Assembly (NCBI RefSeq): GCF_014078525.1
Contig: NZ_MU078698.1
Coordinates: 16,263-80,262, forward strand
Length of the DNA stretch: 64,000 nt
Reading direction: 5' to 3'
Origin: Nitrosopumilus sp. b3
GTDB taxonomy: Archaea > Thermoproteota > Nitrososphaeria > Nitrososphaerales > Nitrosopumilaceae
In this document: positions 36,474 through 44,576 of the stretch, one piece after another
Layout of the letters: the number at the start of each line of letters is the position of its first letter
Numbering within the stretch: position 1 is the stretch's first letter
Translations under genes and position numbers: made by a program
The notes under the pieces: generated by a model
Told to the model about the DNA's origin: nothing
The model's input: the letters and a program-made list of their open reading frames with translations, nothing else
The model's database searches: none

Positions 36474-36902
36474 TTACTTTACCAACAAAATTGGTATCTT
36501 GGATTTATGGATTAAATAATTTGAAGTACTGCCAAGAAAAATCTCTTTAATGGAACTCATTCCTCTTGAACCAATAACAATTAGATCAAAGTTTTTGTCT
36601 TGTGCAAATTTCAGAATTTTTGGACCTTCGTCTCCATGAAGTATTTTCTTGTATAGCAAAACTCCTTTTTTTGCAGCATCTGTCTCTGCTTTTTTCAAAA
36701 AATTGTTTGCATTTTTTAAAAGATGATTTTTGATGTATGCCATTTGTTCCTTTGACATTGGAGGGCTCAGTGGCGTAACATATACTGCAGTAATTATGGC
36801 TTGACAATTTCTTGCTATTGTGATAGCTTGATTTAACCCTCTAAATGAATTCCCTGATCCATCTAATGCCACAAGAATTTTCCTGATTTCTGTTTTTATC
36901 AT
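36474..36902 (-). CDS. Universal stress protein UspA family
   Basis: The 142-residue protein starts MIKTEIRKILVALDGSGNS and ends VIGSRGMSSIKEIFLGSTSNYLIHKSKIP plus ILLVK, with the ATP-binding G-x2-G-x9-G-S pattern partly kept. Very close to the Usp at 4282, suggesting a recent duplication. It is preceded by an A+T-rich promoter region. Confidence 0.9.
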   Translation of the reverse strand: MIKTEIRKILVALDGSGNSFRGLNQAITIARNCQAIITAVYVTPLSPPMSKEQMAYIKNHLLKNANNFLKKAETDAAKKGVLLYKKILHGDEGPKILKFAQDKNFDLIVIGSRGMSSIKEIFLGSTSNYLIHKSKIPILLVK

Positions 36903-37002
36903 AATACTCGATTTAGAATTTTAACCACTTATCATTAAAATAAGAATATCAAAATTGACAATTGAATCATGAAATTAAATACTATATTTTTGTGAATTAC
37001 CC

Positions 37003-37221
37003 ATGGCTAATTTTCAAAGAATCAAAGAAGAATTGGATAAAAGTGGTGAACTAATGTTAAAACTAGGTTCTGGTGAAAAACTAGAACTTCACAAACACAA
37101 TGTTTCCTTTGATGAATCCACCCAAGAAATCAAAGTTGATGCGTCCTCTGAGACATATTGGATTTCAGCAGATTCTATAGCATATTACTGGATTCATAGA
37201 GAAGGAGTTGAAAAAGAGTAG
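37003..37221 (+). CDS. Small hypothetical protein, 72 aa
   Basis: A compact acidic protein with a helix (FQRIKEELDKSGELM) followed by short beta segments (KLELHKHNVSFDE, EIKVDA, YWISADSIAYYWIHRE). No cysteines, no membrane segment, and no family recognised. Start ATG follows an A+T-rich leader. Confidence 0.6.
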   Translation: MANFQRIKEELDKSGELMLKLGSGEKLELHKHNVSFDESTQEIKVDASSETYWISADSIAYYWIHREGVEKE

Positions 37222-37758
37222 TTTATTTTGTGAATCAAAATAAAACCTTCCTGCCTATAATCCTGTCTTTGAATCATCTCATCTTTTTTGATTTTTTTAC
37301 TTGTTATAATATATGGAAAAGTTATAGTAATTGAAAATCATGAATAAAATTATGCAAATCGAAATTAAAGACAAGTAAATGATTTTCAAATTGACTTTTG
37401 TGAAGATAATACCAAAATCAAGAATCGTAATTTCATATTTTATATCAAATTAACATATGTAGCCTCATGACAGCCAAAAAAATCACCAATGGGTGATCAT
37501 CTGAAGAAATAATTTACAAAGATAATTAATTATGATATTATTTCATGATGAAAAGGAATCTTGGGTATAATACTGCATATGTAATTTTTGAATAATATTT
37601 TGTATTTTTTGGATGTTGATTATTGTGGGTAATATAATAACAAAATTACTGTGTTCGAGTTTTGTTTCTCTAACATAATTTCAATAGATCATATTCTTCT
37701 TTTTCATCTCTGATAATTTCACTTAATGTTAAATCCTTTGAAACATATTGTATGATAC
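37222..37758. other. Non-coding stretch, no clear gene
   Basis: About 540 bp of A+T-rich sequence. A weak hairpin ATCACC-AATG-GGTGAT lies at 37480-37495. A short minus-strand frame near the right end overlaps the cupredoxin start and is probably chance. Confidence 0.5.
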
Positions 37759-38142
37759 TTGCAAAACTCAAATTTCTATACTATTGGTTTATTTTCGGTG
37801 TTTGTTGTATCTCTTCTAACAATTATGCAAGATGTGTCTGCAGAGACCTTCGATATAGTTATTCCTGTAGGGTCTGTTGATCCTAAAAGCCCATTTCATT
37901 TTATTCCTTCTGAATTAACAGTCTCAGTTGGGGATAAGATAAGATGGATAAACTTTGATGATGTATCACACACCGCTACTTCTGGATCCTTTCAGGGTGG
38001 GCCTAATGGGATATTTAATAGCGGATTATTGGAAAATAGCGAGGTGTTCTCCTACCAAACCAAGTCATCAGATATTGGCACTTTGACATATTATTGTACA
38101 TTGCATCCCTGGATGAACGGAATACTTTGTGTTGGATCCTGA
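37759..38142 (+). CDS. Secreted cupredoxin, probably frameshifted from the next reading frame
   Basis: The 127-residue protein has a signal peptide (about 6-28, ending DVSA), then a type 1 copper domain with ligands H71 (DVSHTATSG), C113, H116, M119 (YYCTLHPWMNG). The start is TTG. After HPWMNGIL it ends in C-V-G-S and stop. Dropping one T from the TTT at 38126-38128 continues the frame as VLDPEGLPV into the overlapping ORF at 38129. It likely carries electrons outside the membrane. Confidence 0.82.
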   Translation: MQNSNFYTIGLFSVFVVSLLTIMQDVSAETFDIVIPVGSVDPKSPFHFIPSELTVSVGDKIRWINFDDVSHTATSGSFQGGPNGIFNSGLLENSEVFSYQTKSSDIGTLTYYCTLHPWMNGILCVGS

Positions 38143-38743
38143 AGGGTTGCCTGTTGGAAGAATATCTGAATCAGGATCAATTAATGCAGCCCACAAATAT
38201 GCTGAACAAGCAAAATCATCCAAACTGATTGCAGAAGAATTTGTCATATCTTCCAAAAATATGGAATCAGGCGATAGTTTTTCTCTGTCTGCTCACTACT
38301 ACCATCAGGCAGCAATAGAGTATTCCTTGTTATCCTCCCATGAAAAATCTGCTTTTTATCACCAGGAATCTGCAACTCAACATCACAATGCAGCAATTCA
38401 GTATGAAAAATCAGGAAACTTTGAAAAATCCATTACAGAACATTTTGCCGCAGGTGTTCAACATCATTTTGCCGCGCTTCAATACGAAGTCATAGATGAT
38501 CCAAAAAACATGAGAAAACAACTTTCTGAATCTTTATTGCATAAAAGAATGGCAAAATTTGGCTCAGATTATGTTCTACCTCCAAAACATCAATCAAGAT
38601 ATCTTGATGTGTCTGATATTGTGTGCAAAGAAGGTTTTGAGCTTTTGTTAAAAAATACAACAAAAGAACCAACCTGTATCAAATCATCTCATGTTGCAGA
38701 GTTAATTGAACGTGGTTGGGCAAGCCGGATGTTAAATGATTAG
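38129..38743 (+). CDS. Helical-repeat domain with thaumarchaeal Cys motif, +1 frame continuation of the cupredoxin
   Basis: The frame opens at GTG/TTG inside the cupredoxin end. The protein has no signal peptide, yet it ends with CKEGFELLLKNTTKEPTC and VAELIERGW, which I associate with exported thaumarchaeal proteins. Residues about 20-140 are Ala/His/Tyr-rich helices (HHNAAIQYEKSG, HHFAALQYE), reminiscent of tetratrico-like repeats. Best read as the C-terminal half of one exported protein with a frameshift, or as a programmed +1 shift. Confidence 0.65.
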   Translation: MLDPEGLPVGRISESGSINAAHKYAEQAKSSKLIAEEFVISSKNMESGDSFSLSAHYYHQAAIEYSLLSSHEKSAFYHQESATQHHNAAIQYEKSGNFEKSITEHFAAGVQHHFAALQYEVIDDPKNMRKQLSESLLHKRMAKFGSDYVLPPKHQSRYLDVSDIVCKEGFELLLKNTTKEPTCIKSSHVAELIERGWASRMLND

Positions 38744-39297
38744 TTGTTTCTTACTTTTTTAATTCTGTTTTTTATTTTTAGAATACTGAATAATATGAAA
38801 TAAATTTGCTTTGACCCTCTATTCTAAGTTAAAACTTTAGAATGAGATAATAGATAACAGTCTTCCAGACATAGAATGATCCAAAGATCAAACGCTGATC
38901 CGATTGCTCAAATCATTTTCATTCTGGTTGGCTATTATCCAAATTACACTACGTAAAAATGATATAAACATATGATCAAAATTATCATGTCTGATACTAG
39001 GATCAATGATTGAAAATTTTTCAATTATATTGGAATGTCTTAAAAATTATTACATAAATTAAATAATGAAATTTTATTTATTTTCATTAGTGATATTGTC
39101 CATAGTTTTATTAGATTAAATGATCATATTGTTTTGGAAGCTGGATAACATCTGAAACTAGATATTCACAATTGATTATTCCCTGACCAAGACATCCTAC
39201 TCCAAGGAAGGATAATCAATCTGGCTTCCAAAAATAGATAATGTTTTTCTATCTTCAATTCAGATATTTTATTTAATGTTTTTTTATTATGTCTAAA
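38744..39297. other. Non-coding stretch with an inverted repeat
   Basis: About 550 bp without a convincing gene. Its right part contains the interrupted inverted repeat at 39132-39233; the left part is A+T-rich. Promoters for neighbours are not obvious, since both flanking genes end here. Confidence 0.5.
39132..39233. repeat. Interrupted inverted repeat
   Basis: TTTTGGAAGCTGGAT (39132-39146) faces ATCTGGCTTCCAAAA (39219-39233), 13 of 15 paired. A second inner pair, ATTGATTATTCC (39171-39182) and GGATAATCAAT (39210-39220), also matches with one bulge. On the right the two arms are contiguous; on the left 24 bp separate them. It could form a cruciform or be a decayed mobile element end. Confidence 0.45.
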
Positions 39298-40176
39298 TCA
39301 AATATTTTTTCCACAATGAGGACATGTTTTTGACATTTCAAGTTTAGCTTCCGATGTCTGGATATCCTCTGATGACAAAGCCAAGCAAATGTCCCATGGA
39401 CTAACAACAATATCTTTGTATATTACATAAGGATGTTCCATCCTGTCCATCACTGAGCAAAGTTTGTCAAATGAAATATCTTCTGTAAGAACTTTGATAT
39501 GATCAAATGTAAACTTGTTAATTGGAACATCTAGTAAATTATCTACATCTTTTTGAAATTTAGTGATTCTTGATAATCCTTCAAGAATTGTTCTGTCACT
39601 GATAAATTGATTTGATGTTCCCAGTAATAGTTTTCTTGTCTTGTTATCAAACATTAGATCAAGTATGTCCCTTAATGGTTCATCCCCTTGAAATGTAATG
39701 ATCTTCTTTTTTGGCATTGAAGACACTGAGAGATCCGTTTTGTACTTTTTCCCTACTTCGAGCATTTTTCTTGCAGAAACTGGGGAATAACTTCCAGACT
39801 TGTTTTGTATAACTGCAAATGCCCTTCTGCTATTCTTCCAAGTGTCCATAAGATCTTTGAATTTTGTCTGACTACTAACTTGAGGAACGTCTTTGAACAT
39901 TATCTCTTGAGTTGTATGCTGATATAGGGAATCCCTAGTGGGATTCTTTCGCAAGTGGTCTAAAATGTCATATCCTCCTATAATTCCAATGGATTTACCA
40001 TTGTCTTGAACCACAAGTGCGTCTATTGTAGATTCTAGATATTGAGCACACATCTCAGTAGCTAACCAAACTTCCCTGTCTTTATCCACAAAGACACAAT
40101 TTGTATCAGTTAATGTCTCTGGGAATAGTTGCTCTAAAGTTAATTCCAAAATCCCTTCTTTACTTACAGATTCCAT
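39298..40176 (-). CDS. CBS-domain protein with C-terminal zinc knuckle
   Basis: The 292-residue protein has CBS-type repeats, e.g. ALVVQDNGKSIGIIGGYDILDH and IMFKDVPQVSSQTKFKDLMD, and ends in CPHCGKNI, half a zinc site that may dimerise. It is a paralogue of the divergent gene at 40359 (shared LFPE.LT, EVW, QYLES, PWDIC). Likely nucleotide-sensing; no effector domain. Confidence 0.75.
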   Translation of the reverse strand: MESVSKEGILELTLEQLFPETLTDTNCVFVDKDREVWLATEMCAQYLESTIDALVVQDNGKSIGIIGGYDILDHLRKNPTRDSLYQHTTQEIMFKDVPQVSSQTKFKDLMDTWKNSRRAFAVIQNKSGSYSPVSARKMLEVGKKYKTDLSVSSMPKKKIITFQGDEPLRDILDLMFDNKTRKLLLGTSNQFISDRTILEGLSRITKFQKDVDNLLDVPINKFTFDHIKVLTEDISFDKLCSVMDRMEHPYVIYKDIVVSPWDICLALSSEDIQTSEAKLEMSKTCPHCGKNI

Positions 40177-40358
40177 TTGTTCTCACTGTCTATGAATGAA
40201 TTTACTATTTTAACAGATTCTTGATTATTAGATTAGAAAATCATAAAAATTTTAGGTTACTCATTTCATGTCAAATATTTTAGTAAATAATTGGATGCAT
40301 CTTATCATTTTTGAGAATTGAATATGGTTGCTTTATGCAATATAATCAATAGTAGAAT

Positions 40359-41192
40359 ATGTCACAAGACACTCCGATAGCAGAGAGGACTCTGGGTGAA
40401 CTATTTCCAGAAAGACTGACGTGGTCACTATGCATCCATATTGACAAAGGAAAAGAAGTTTGGGTTGTCACTGGAATGCTAGTGCAATACTTGGAATCTG
40501 CAACTGATTCAGTCATGGTGAGAGATGAGAATCATAACCCAATAGGCACAATCGGTGGCAAAGAAATCATGGAGAATCTGTTAAAGAATCCTACTTCGAG
40601 TTTGTTCTATGGAACTAAAGTAGAAGACATCATGGAGCCAAACCCTGTAAGAGTTTCCAAGAATACAAGGTACAAGGATCTGATGAATTTTTGGAAAGAG
40701 AAGGGTAGAGCATATGCCATAATCCCTAACGAGTGGGGATTTTATTCTGCAATATCTGCACAAAAGATTCTAGAAATTGGCAAGGAATGTAAAACTGATC
40801 TTACAATCGAGGATTTGCCAAAAAAGAAACAGGTTACATTCAGGAAAGGAGATACGTTTGGTGATTTGATTAATTCAATGTTCGATAACAAAGCTAGAAA
40901 GGTTTTGCTTGAAGGGACTAACAAATATCTTAGTGACAGATTAATTATTGAAGCAATATCAGAAAAAATGAAGCATCTAAAAGAAACAGATGATTTTCTA
41001 AATGAATCATCTAATATTGTAGAGTTGGAAGAGGCCAAAATTGTATCAGATAATTTGAAAATTAACGAAATATCATCTATGATGTATGATATGGCTCACC
41101 CATTTGTTATTTACAAGGATTGGCTTGTAACGCCTTGGGATATCTGTAATGTGTTGTTATCTAAAGATATTACAAAATATGCTGCAAAATGA
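40359..41192 (+). CDS. CBS-domain protein, paralogue of the divergent neighbour
   Basis: The 277-residue protein aligns by eye along its length with the gene at 39298: LGELFPERLTWSLCIHIDKG, EVWVVTGMLVQYLES, IGTIGGKEIME and FVIYKDWLVTPWDICNVLLS. It lacks the C-terminal CPHCG. The 180-bp gap between the two starts is their shared promoter region. Confidence 0.75.
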   Translation: MSQDTPIAERTLGELFPERLTWSLCIHIDKGKEVWVVTGMLVQYLESATDSVMVRDENHNPIGTIGGKEIMENLLKNPTSSLFYGTKVEDIMEPNPVRVSKNTRYKDLMNFWKEKGRAYAIIPNEWGFYSAISAQKILEIGKECKTDLTIEDLPKKKQVTFRKGDTFGDLINSMFDNKARKVLLEGTNKYLSDRLIIEAISEKMKHLKETDDFLNESSNIVELEEAKIVSDNLKINEISSMMYDMAHPFVIYKDWLVTPWDICNVLLSKDITKYAAK

Positions 41193-41373
41193 AACTTTTT
41201 TTATCTTGATTCAAAAAATAAACAAAACTTAGTAAATTGGATCTTAAGACCAAAACCGAATCAGGTACTTGGTGAAAGTTCCAATTGAAAAAATTATTCC
41301 ATTTTAGTATTTAGGGAATACTGATCATTGTTATGGACCATTTGTTCGTTAGTGTTTTAAGTAAATTTTGTAA

Positions 41374-41454
41374 ATGAAAATCATGTCAACTGATAAAACT
41401 GAACCATGGGAGCAAGTACTGGGATTGTCTTGGACAATTCTTGATGAGGAATAA
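41374..41454 (+). CDS. Possible 26-aa protein
   Basis: A short frame encodes MKIMSTDKTEPWEQVLGLSW and six further residues ending DEE. It is acidic with two Trp. The gap of 300 bp between CBS and zinc-ribbon genes holds nothing else. Confidence 0.3.
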   Translation: MKIMSTDKTEPWEQVLGLSWTILDEE

Positions 41455-41492
41455 TACCTTCATATAGTAAGTATAATTGCATTTTTCTAATT

Positions 41493-41699
41493 ATGGGACA
41501 AAATAACTGCAAAAATAAATGCAACACACACGAATCTATCTCAAAGCACAGAGCCTATGAAGAAGGCGGATGCTTTTGCAAAAACTGTGACTATTATTTC
41601 AGGGAAAAATTCCTGAGATGTCCATGTTGTAACACTCGAGTTAGGTATTCTACGCGCTCAAATAAGCGGAAATTGGAATCTGAAATAGTGAGAATATGA
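41493..41699 (+). CDS. Small double zinc-ribbon protein, 68 aa
   Basis: Cys pairs CKNKC, CFCKNC and CPCCNTRVRY, then a basic tail. It is a paralogue of the gene at 62043 (both: N-terminal C..C, HRYE/HRAYE, C..C, RCPCC..., R.S/G.NK.R). Probably a nucleic-acid-binding or adaptor protein; possibly part of a transcription-related family of thaumarchaea. Confidence 0.7.
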   Translation: MGQNNCKNKCNTHESISKHRAYEEGGCFCKNCDYYFREKFLRCPCCNTRVRYSTRSNKRKLESEIVRI

Positions 41700-41757
41700 A
41701 AACTAGATTTCAAACCTGTTAGGATTTGCAATTCTTATTTACCTTAAAACCCTGAAA

Positions 41758-41880
41758 TTACTTCCAAGGGTCTGTATCCTCTTTCCATGATTCTGCACCT
41801 TTATCTTCTATTGGCTCGCTTGCTTTGATGTCTGCTAAAAGACATTCATCTGAGCAGTGGCTTAATTCTGAATGTTTCAT
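41758..41880 (-). CDS. Small protein, 40 aa
   Basis: The frame encodes MKHSELSHCSDECLLADIK followed by an acidic tail with two Trp. HCSDEC could bind a metal. It fills a gap between the ribbon gene and the histidine kinase. No family known. Confidence 0.4.
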   Translation of the reverse strand: MKHSELSHCSDECLLADIKASEPIEDKGAESWKEDTDPWK

Positions 41881-42052
41881 TATTTTACCGCATTTCTAAA
41901 TAGATTATTTTGTTTTACCTTTCAATTAGAACACAGAATTCGTTTGGGTACTAAATATTCCTGTAATATGCCAATTTATGAAGTTATTACAATACGTGTA
42001 TGTGCAATTTGAACATTAAGCAATCTTTATTCAAGTAATTTTAAATCTGAAC

Positions 42053-42487
42053 ATGCGTAAGTTTCTCGTAAGGAAGAATTTTGATGAGAATAATGATGAT
42101 CCGCTAAATGCTCCAAACAGAACTGTATTTTATGAAAAAGAGAGAAACCCAAGTGAATCAATTCCGCATAATGATCCTTCAGATAATGATAAAAGCCAAA
42201 ATGAGGCTGCCAAATTAAATAAAAAAGAAAAACCAATTTCAGATGAAAGCGGAGAAATTCTCAATGTACATGCAAAAAAGATATTCCATGAGTCACTTTC
42301 GGCAATAAACGAATATGATAAAAAAAGAATGGACAGCATATACGAACAGCTTGAAAAAGAAAAAAACATCTCCAAAGAACTAAACAAAAAACTGCACTCT
42401 AATTTATCAAAAATTGCTAGTGCCGAAGTTGAGCTTGTAAAAAAGAAGAATAACTTAGAAGAGGAATTACATGAGAAAACAAAATAG
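42053..42487 (+). CDS. N-terminal coiled-coil part of a split histidine kinase
   Basis: The 144-residue frame is charged and helical; the last ~70 residues form a coiled coil (EQLEKEKNISKELNKKL). It has no TM segment. It ends at a TAG (42485-42487), yet the same frame continues through 42488-42505 into the HisKA domain of the next gene. So this is the sensor/signalling half of one kinase interrupted by a stop. Confidence 0.65.
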   Translation: MRKFLVRKNFDENNDDPLNAPNRTVFYEKERNPSESIPHNDPSDNDKSQNEAAKLNKKEKPISDESGEILNVHAKKIFHESLSAINEYDKKRMDSIYEQLEKEKNISKELNKKLHSNLSKIASAEVELVKKKNNLEEELHEKTK

Positions 42488-42505
42488 CTTGTAAATTCTG
42501 AAAGA

Positions 42506-43144
42506 ATGGCAGTGATTGGTGAACTGTCAGGGCGTCTTGCCCATGAATTGCGTACCCCGTTGACTGTCATCAAGGGAACAGTTGGAGTTTTACAACTTAG
42601 AAAAGGAATGGAGATTGACGATTATGTAATGGAGAGACTGTCTTTGATGAATGAATCGGCAACTAGAATGGCTCAGCAAATTGAGAGGGTTTTGGCTTAT
42701 GTGCAAAAAGCACCCATAAATAAAAAAGAAACATCACTAAATGAAATAATCCAAAATTCTGCATCAATGCTTGTGGAAAATCCAAACATTACAATTCATA
42801 CTCCAAAAAATGATGTTCTCTGCAATTGTGATCCGATAAAAATGGAGGCAATGCTGGGAAATCTACTGCTAAATTCGGTTCAGGCAATAGAAGAGTCAGG
42901 ACAGATAAGTATCAATGTTGATGAATCCTCAGATTCAATTACAATCAAAATACAGGATTCTGGAAACGGGGTGCCTGAGAATTTGGAAGACAAGATATTT
43001 GATCCTCTTGTCTCATCAAAAATGGATGGGACTGGACTAGGACTATCCAGTGTAAAAAATATTGTTGAACAACATAATGGCACCATAAGCTTTCAAAACA
43101 ATCCTACGACATTTACAATCGTTTTGCCAAAAACTTGCCAATAA
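42506..43144 (+). CDS. Histidine kinase HisKA and ATPase domains (in frame with the preceding coiled coil)
   Basis: MAVIGELSGRLAHELRTPLTVIKG carries the H box (phospho-His in AHELRTPL). NLLLNSVQAIEESG is the N box, IQDSGNGVPE the G1 box, and GTGLGLSSVKNIVEQHNG the G2 box. It reads as a complete kinase core that lacks its own sensor. It may be translated from this ATG or by reading through the TAG 18 bp upstream. Confidence 0.82.
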   Translation: MAVIGELSGRLAHELRTPLTVIKGTVGVLQLRKGMEIDDYVMERLSLMNESATRMAQQIERVLAYVQKAPINKKETSLNEIIQNSASMLVENPNITIHTPKNDVLCNCDPIKMEAMLGNLLLNSVQAIEESGQISINVDESSDSITIKIQDSGNGVPENLEDKIFDPLVSSKMDGTGLGLSSVKNIVEQHNGTISFQNNPTTFTIVLPKTCQ

Positions 43145-43201
43145 TCTAAAATTCATCTGAAGGGAAATTCTTATTCATCTGAACAAACATTTTCTAAAAA
43201 A

Positions 43202-43220
43202 ACCCTCTCAAAGAGAGGGT
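43202..43220. terminator. Perfect hairpin with A/T flank
   Basis: ACCCTCTC-AAA-GAGAGGGT is a perfect 8-bp stem with a 3-nt loop. Read on the minus strand it is followed by a run of seven T, like an intrinsic terminator for leftward transcripts; read on the plus strand it lies 58 bp after the kinase stop. It could end either transcript. Confidence 0.45.
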
Positions 43221-43432
43221 CAAAAAAGGATTTGACATCCATTTTGAGTCTCGATGGTAATAATACTGGAACAAAATAGTTAATTGAATGTTGTATGTGT
43301 GGGATAGTCAATCTGTTTGAATTATTCCATAGTTGACTCAGAGATGAAGATACTCATATTGTTTTCAAATACTTTACAAAAAGACAAATCATTCATGGAG
43401 GTTAAATACAAATTTGTCGTAACTAAGATAAT

Positions 43433-43549
43433 ATGAAAGCATGGAGATGTTATAGATGTGATTTGACATTTAAGGACGAATCCCATGTTCTCATGCACAA
43501 AGACATTTCAAGTCATTCTTCCAGCCAAATAGAAGTAATTGCGGCATAG
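43433..43549 (+). CDS. Tiny C2H2 zinc-finger protein, 38 aa
   Basis: WRCYRCDLTFKDESHVLMHK followed by DISSH gives C6-x2-C9-x12-H22-x5-H28, a textbook C2H2 finger, with F13 and L20 at the usual hydrophobic positions. It is likely DNA-binding or a partner protein. The frame starts at ATG and ends at TAG. It lies downstream of the kinase on the same strand. Confidence 0.6.
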   Translation: MKAWRCYRCDLTFKDESHVLMHKDISSHSSSQIEVIAA

Positions 43550-43636
43550 TGTAATAATTATGCTCGAATCTGGAATTAATTATTCCATCTCATCGTGTGA
43601 ATAATTTTATTAAAAATATGATTAAAATCTATACTT

Positions 43637-43690
43637 GCGACAATATTGTATTATGTATTAGCTAATTGCAAATATTTTATTAAAAATGAG
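43637..43690. repeat. Dispersed A+T-rich repeat, copy 2
   Basis: Matches copy 1 at 36357-36415, with the identical core CAAATATTTTATTAAAAAT from 43669. A related ATTTTATTAAAAATATG lies just to the left at 43604-43621. Confidence 0.4.
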
Positions 43691-43766
43691 GCATCAAACT
43701 AAAACTTCAATATCATTTCATAGGTTTTATTCTTCGTTGGTAAAATGAGGATTCTTCGTGGGTAAA

Positions 43767-43892
43767 TTAAGAATTAATTGTTTTCCAACAACAACATTCA
43801 TCCCAAGTACAATTAGGACAATTTTTAGGAGATTTACTTGCTTTACATTCAGAAGGAAGACATCCACAATCAGCACATTTTACTTGAAACAT
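43767..43892 (-). CDS. Cysteine-rich mini-protein, 41 aa, nine Cys
   Basis: KCADCGCLPSEC, then NCPNCTWDECCCW: nine cysteines in 41 residues, a metallothionein-like density. Its ATG overlaps the TGA of the upstream membrane protein by one base, so translation is coupled. Likely a metal (Cu, Zn or Cd) or Fe-S binder; no family recognised. Confidence 0.6.
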   Translation of the reverse strand: MFQVKCADCGCLPSECKASKSPKNCPNCTWDECCCWKTINS

Positions 43893-44407
43893 CAAGGATT
43901 TATCATACCGTCATTATTCAAATTTACTTTGCACCCTTTTGTTATTCCCTTAATCATGACAAAGTATGTGCCAGACAATATTGCTATGGCAAGTAATCTA
44001 ATTGGAATCTCATATTCTGTTAGGAAGGATAGAGATGTAGCACCTGCAACTCCAAATGTGGAGATTATGGTAAATCCTATTTGTCCACAACTAGTACAGA
44101 TTCCTGCCCCCACACCAATAACAGAACCAACTATTCCGGTCCCAGTTTTCTTAGAATTTGCTTTTATGGTTCTCATTTGAAAAACAGCTAAACTAGTTAC
44201 TAATGCAACAAGTCCTGAAACTATTATGATTAAAACAAAACTTAGAATCCAATCTACTGGAAGCTGAAATGCAAAAAAGGGTTCAAAGAATAAAAAGTCT
44301 CTAGCAGATAACATGAATATGAAAAGAATTGAGAACAAAGAAGCAGAAATTATCCAAGAAGAAATATCTGAGTAAACTAGTTTGAGGGTTTGTTTATGCA
44401 AAATCAT
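43892..44407 (-). CDS. Membrane protein of the Cys-rich cluster
   Basis: About four or five TM segments are visible in 171 residues, with a central GAGICTSCGQIGF holding a C-x2-C inside or beside a membrane helix, as in metal-handling membrane proteins. A second Cys is near the end (KGCKVN). It is flanked by two cysteine-rich mini-genes on the same strand. A GTG at 44410 may start it instead of the ATG at 44407. Confidence 0.7.
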   Translation of the reverse strand: MILHKQTLKLVYSDISSWIISASLFSILFIFMLSARDFLFFEPFFAFQLPVDWILSFVLIIIVSGLVALVTSLAVFQMRTIKANSKKTGTGIVGSVIGVGAGICTSCGQIGFTIISTFGVAGATSLSFLTEYEIPIRLLAIAILSGTYFVMIKGITKGCKVNLNNDGMINP

Positions 44408-44412
44408 CACAT

Positions 44413-44532
44413 CTAACAGCTACAGTTACTACTATTACACTTTTTAGGATTACAAATTTTACAATCTAAGAGACATTTGTATTCAGGACAACAATAGCAG
44501 AATTGCTTCTTTTTAGATATCAATATTTTCAA
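44413..44532 (-). CDS. Cysteine-rich mini-protein, 39 aa, nine Cys
   Basis: From TTG the frame reads KKKQFCYCCPEYKCLLDCKI and continues CNPKKCNSSNCSC: nine cysteines in 39 residues with a Lys-rich start. Its TAG lies a few bases before the start of the membrane protein gene. A second in-frame TTG at 44523 is possible. It probably binds metal. Confidence 0.5.
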   Translation of the reverse strand: MKILISKKKQFCYCCPEYKCLLDCKICNPKKCNSSNCSC

Positions 44533-44576
44533 AACATCTCCAAATCAGAATAGGGTTTTTCTAGATTAGTCATTTC

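Noticed and set aside
37660..37760. A short minus-strand frame (SKDLTLSEIIRDEKEEYDLL) before the cupredoxin gene.
   Set aside because: Only a TTG start inside the cupredoxin 5' end, about 30 codons, overlapping a well-supported gene on the other strand.
42485..42487. Pyrrolysine insertion at the in-frame TAG of the kinase.
   Set aside because: No pyl genes are seen and TAG is used as an ordinary stop by many neighbouring genes.
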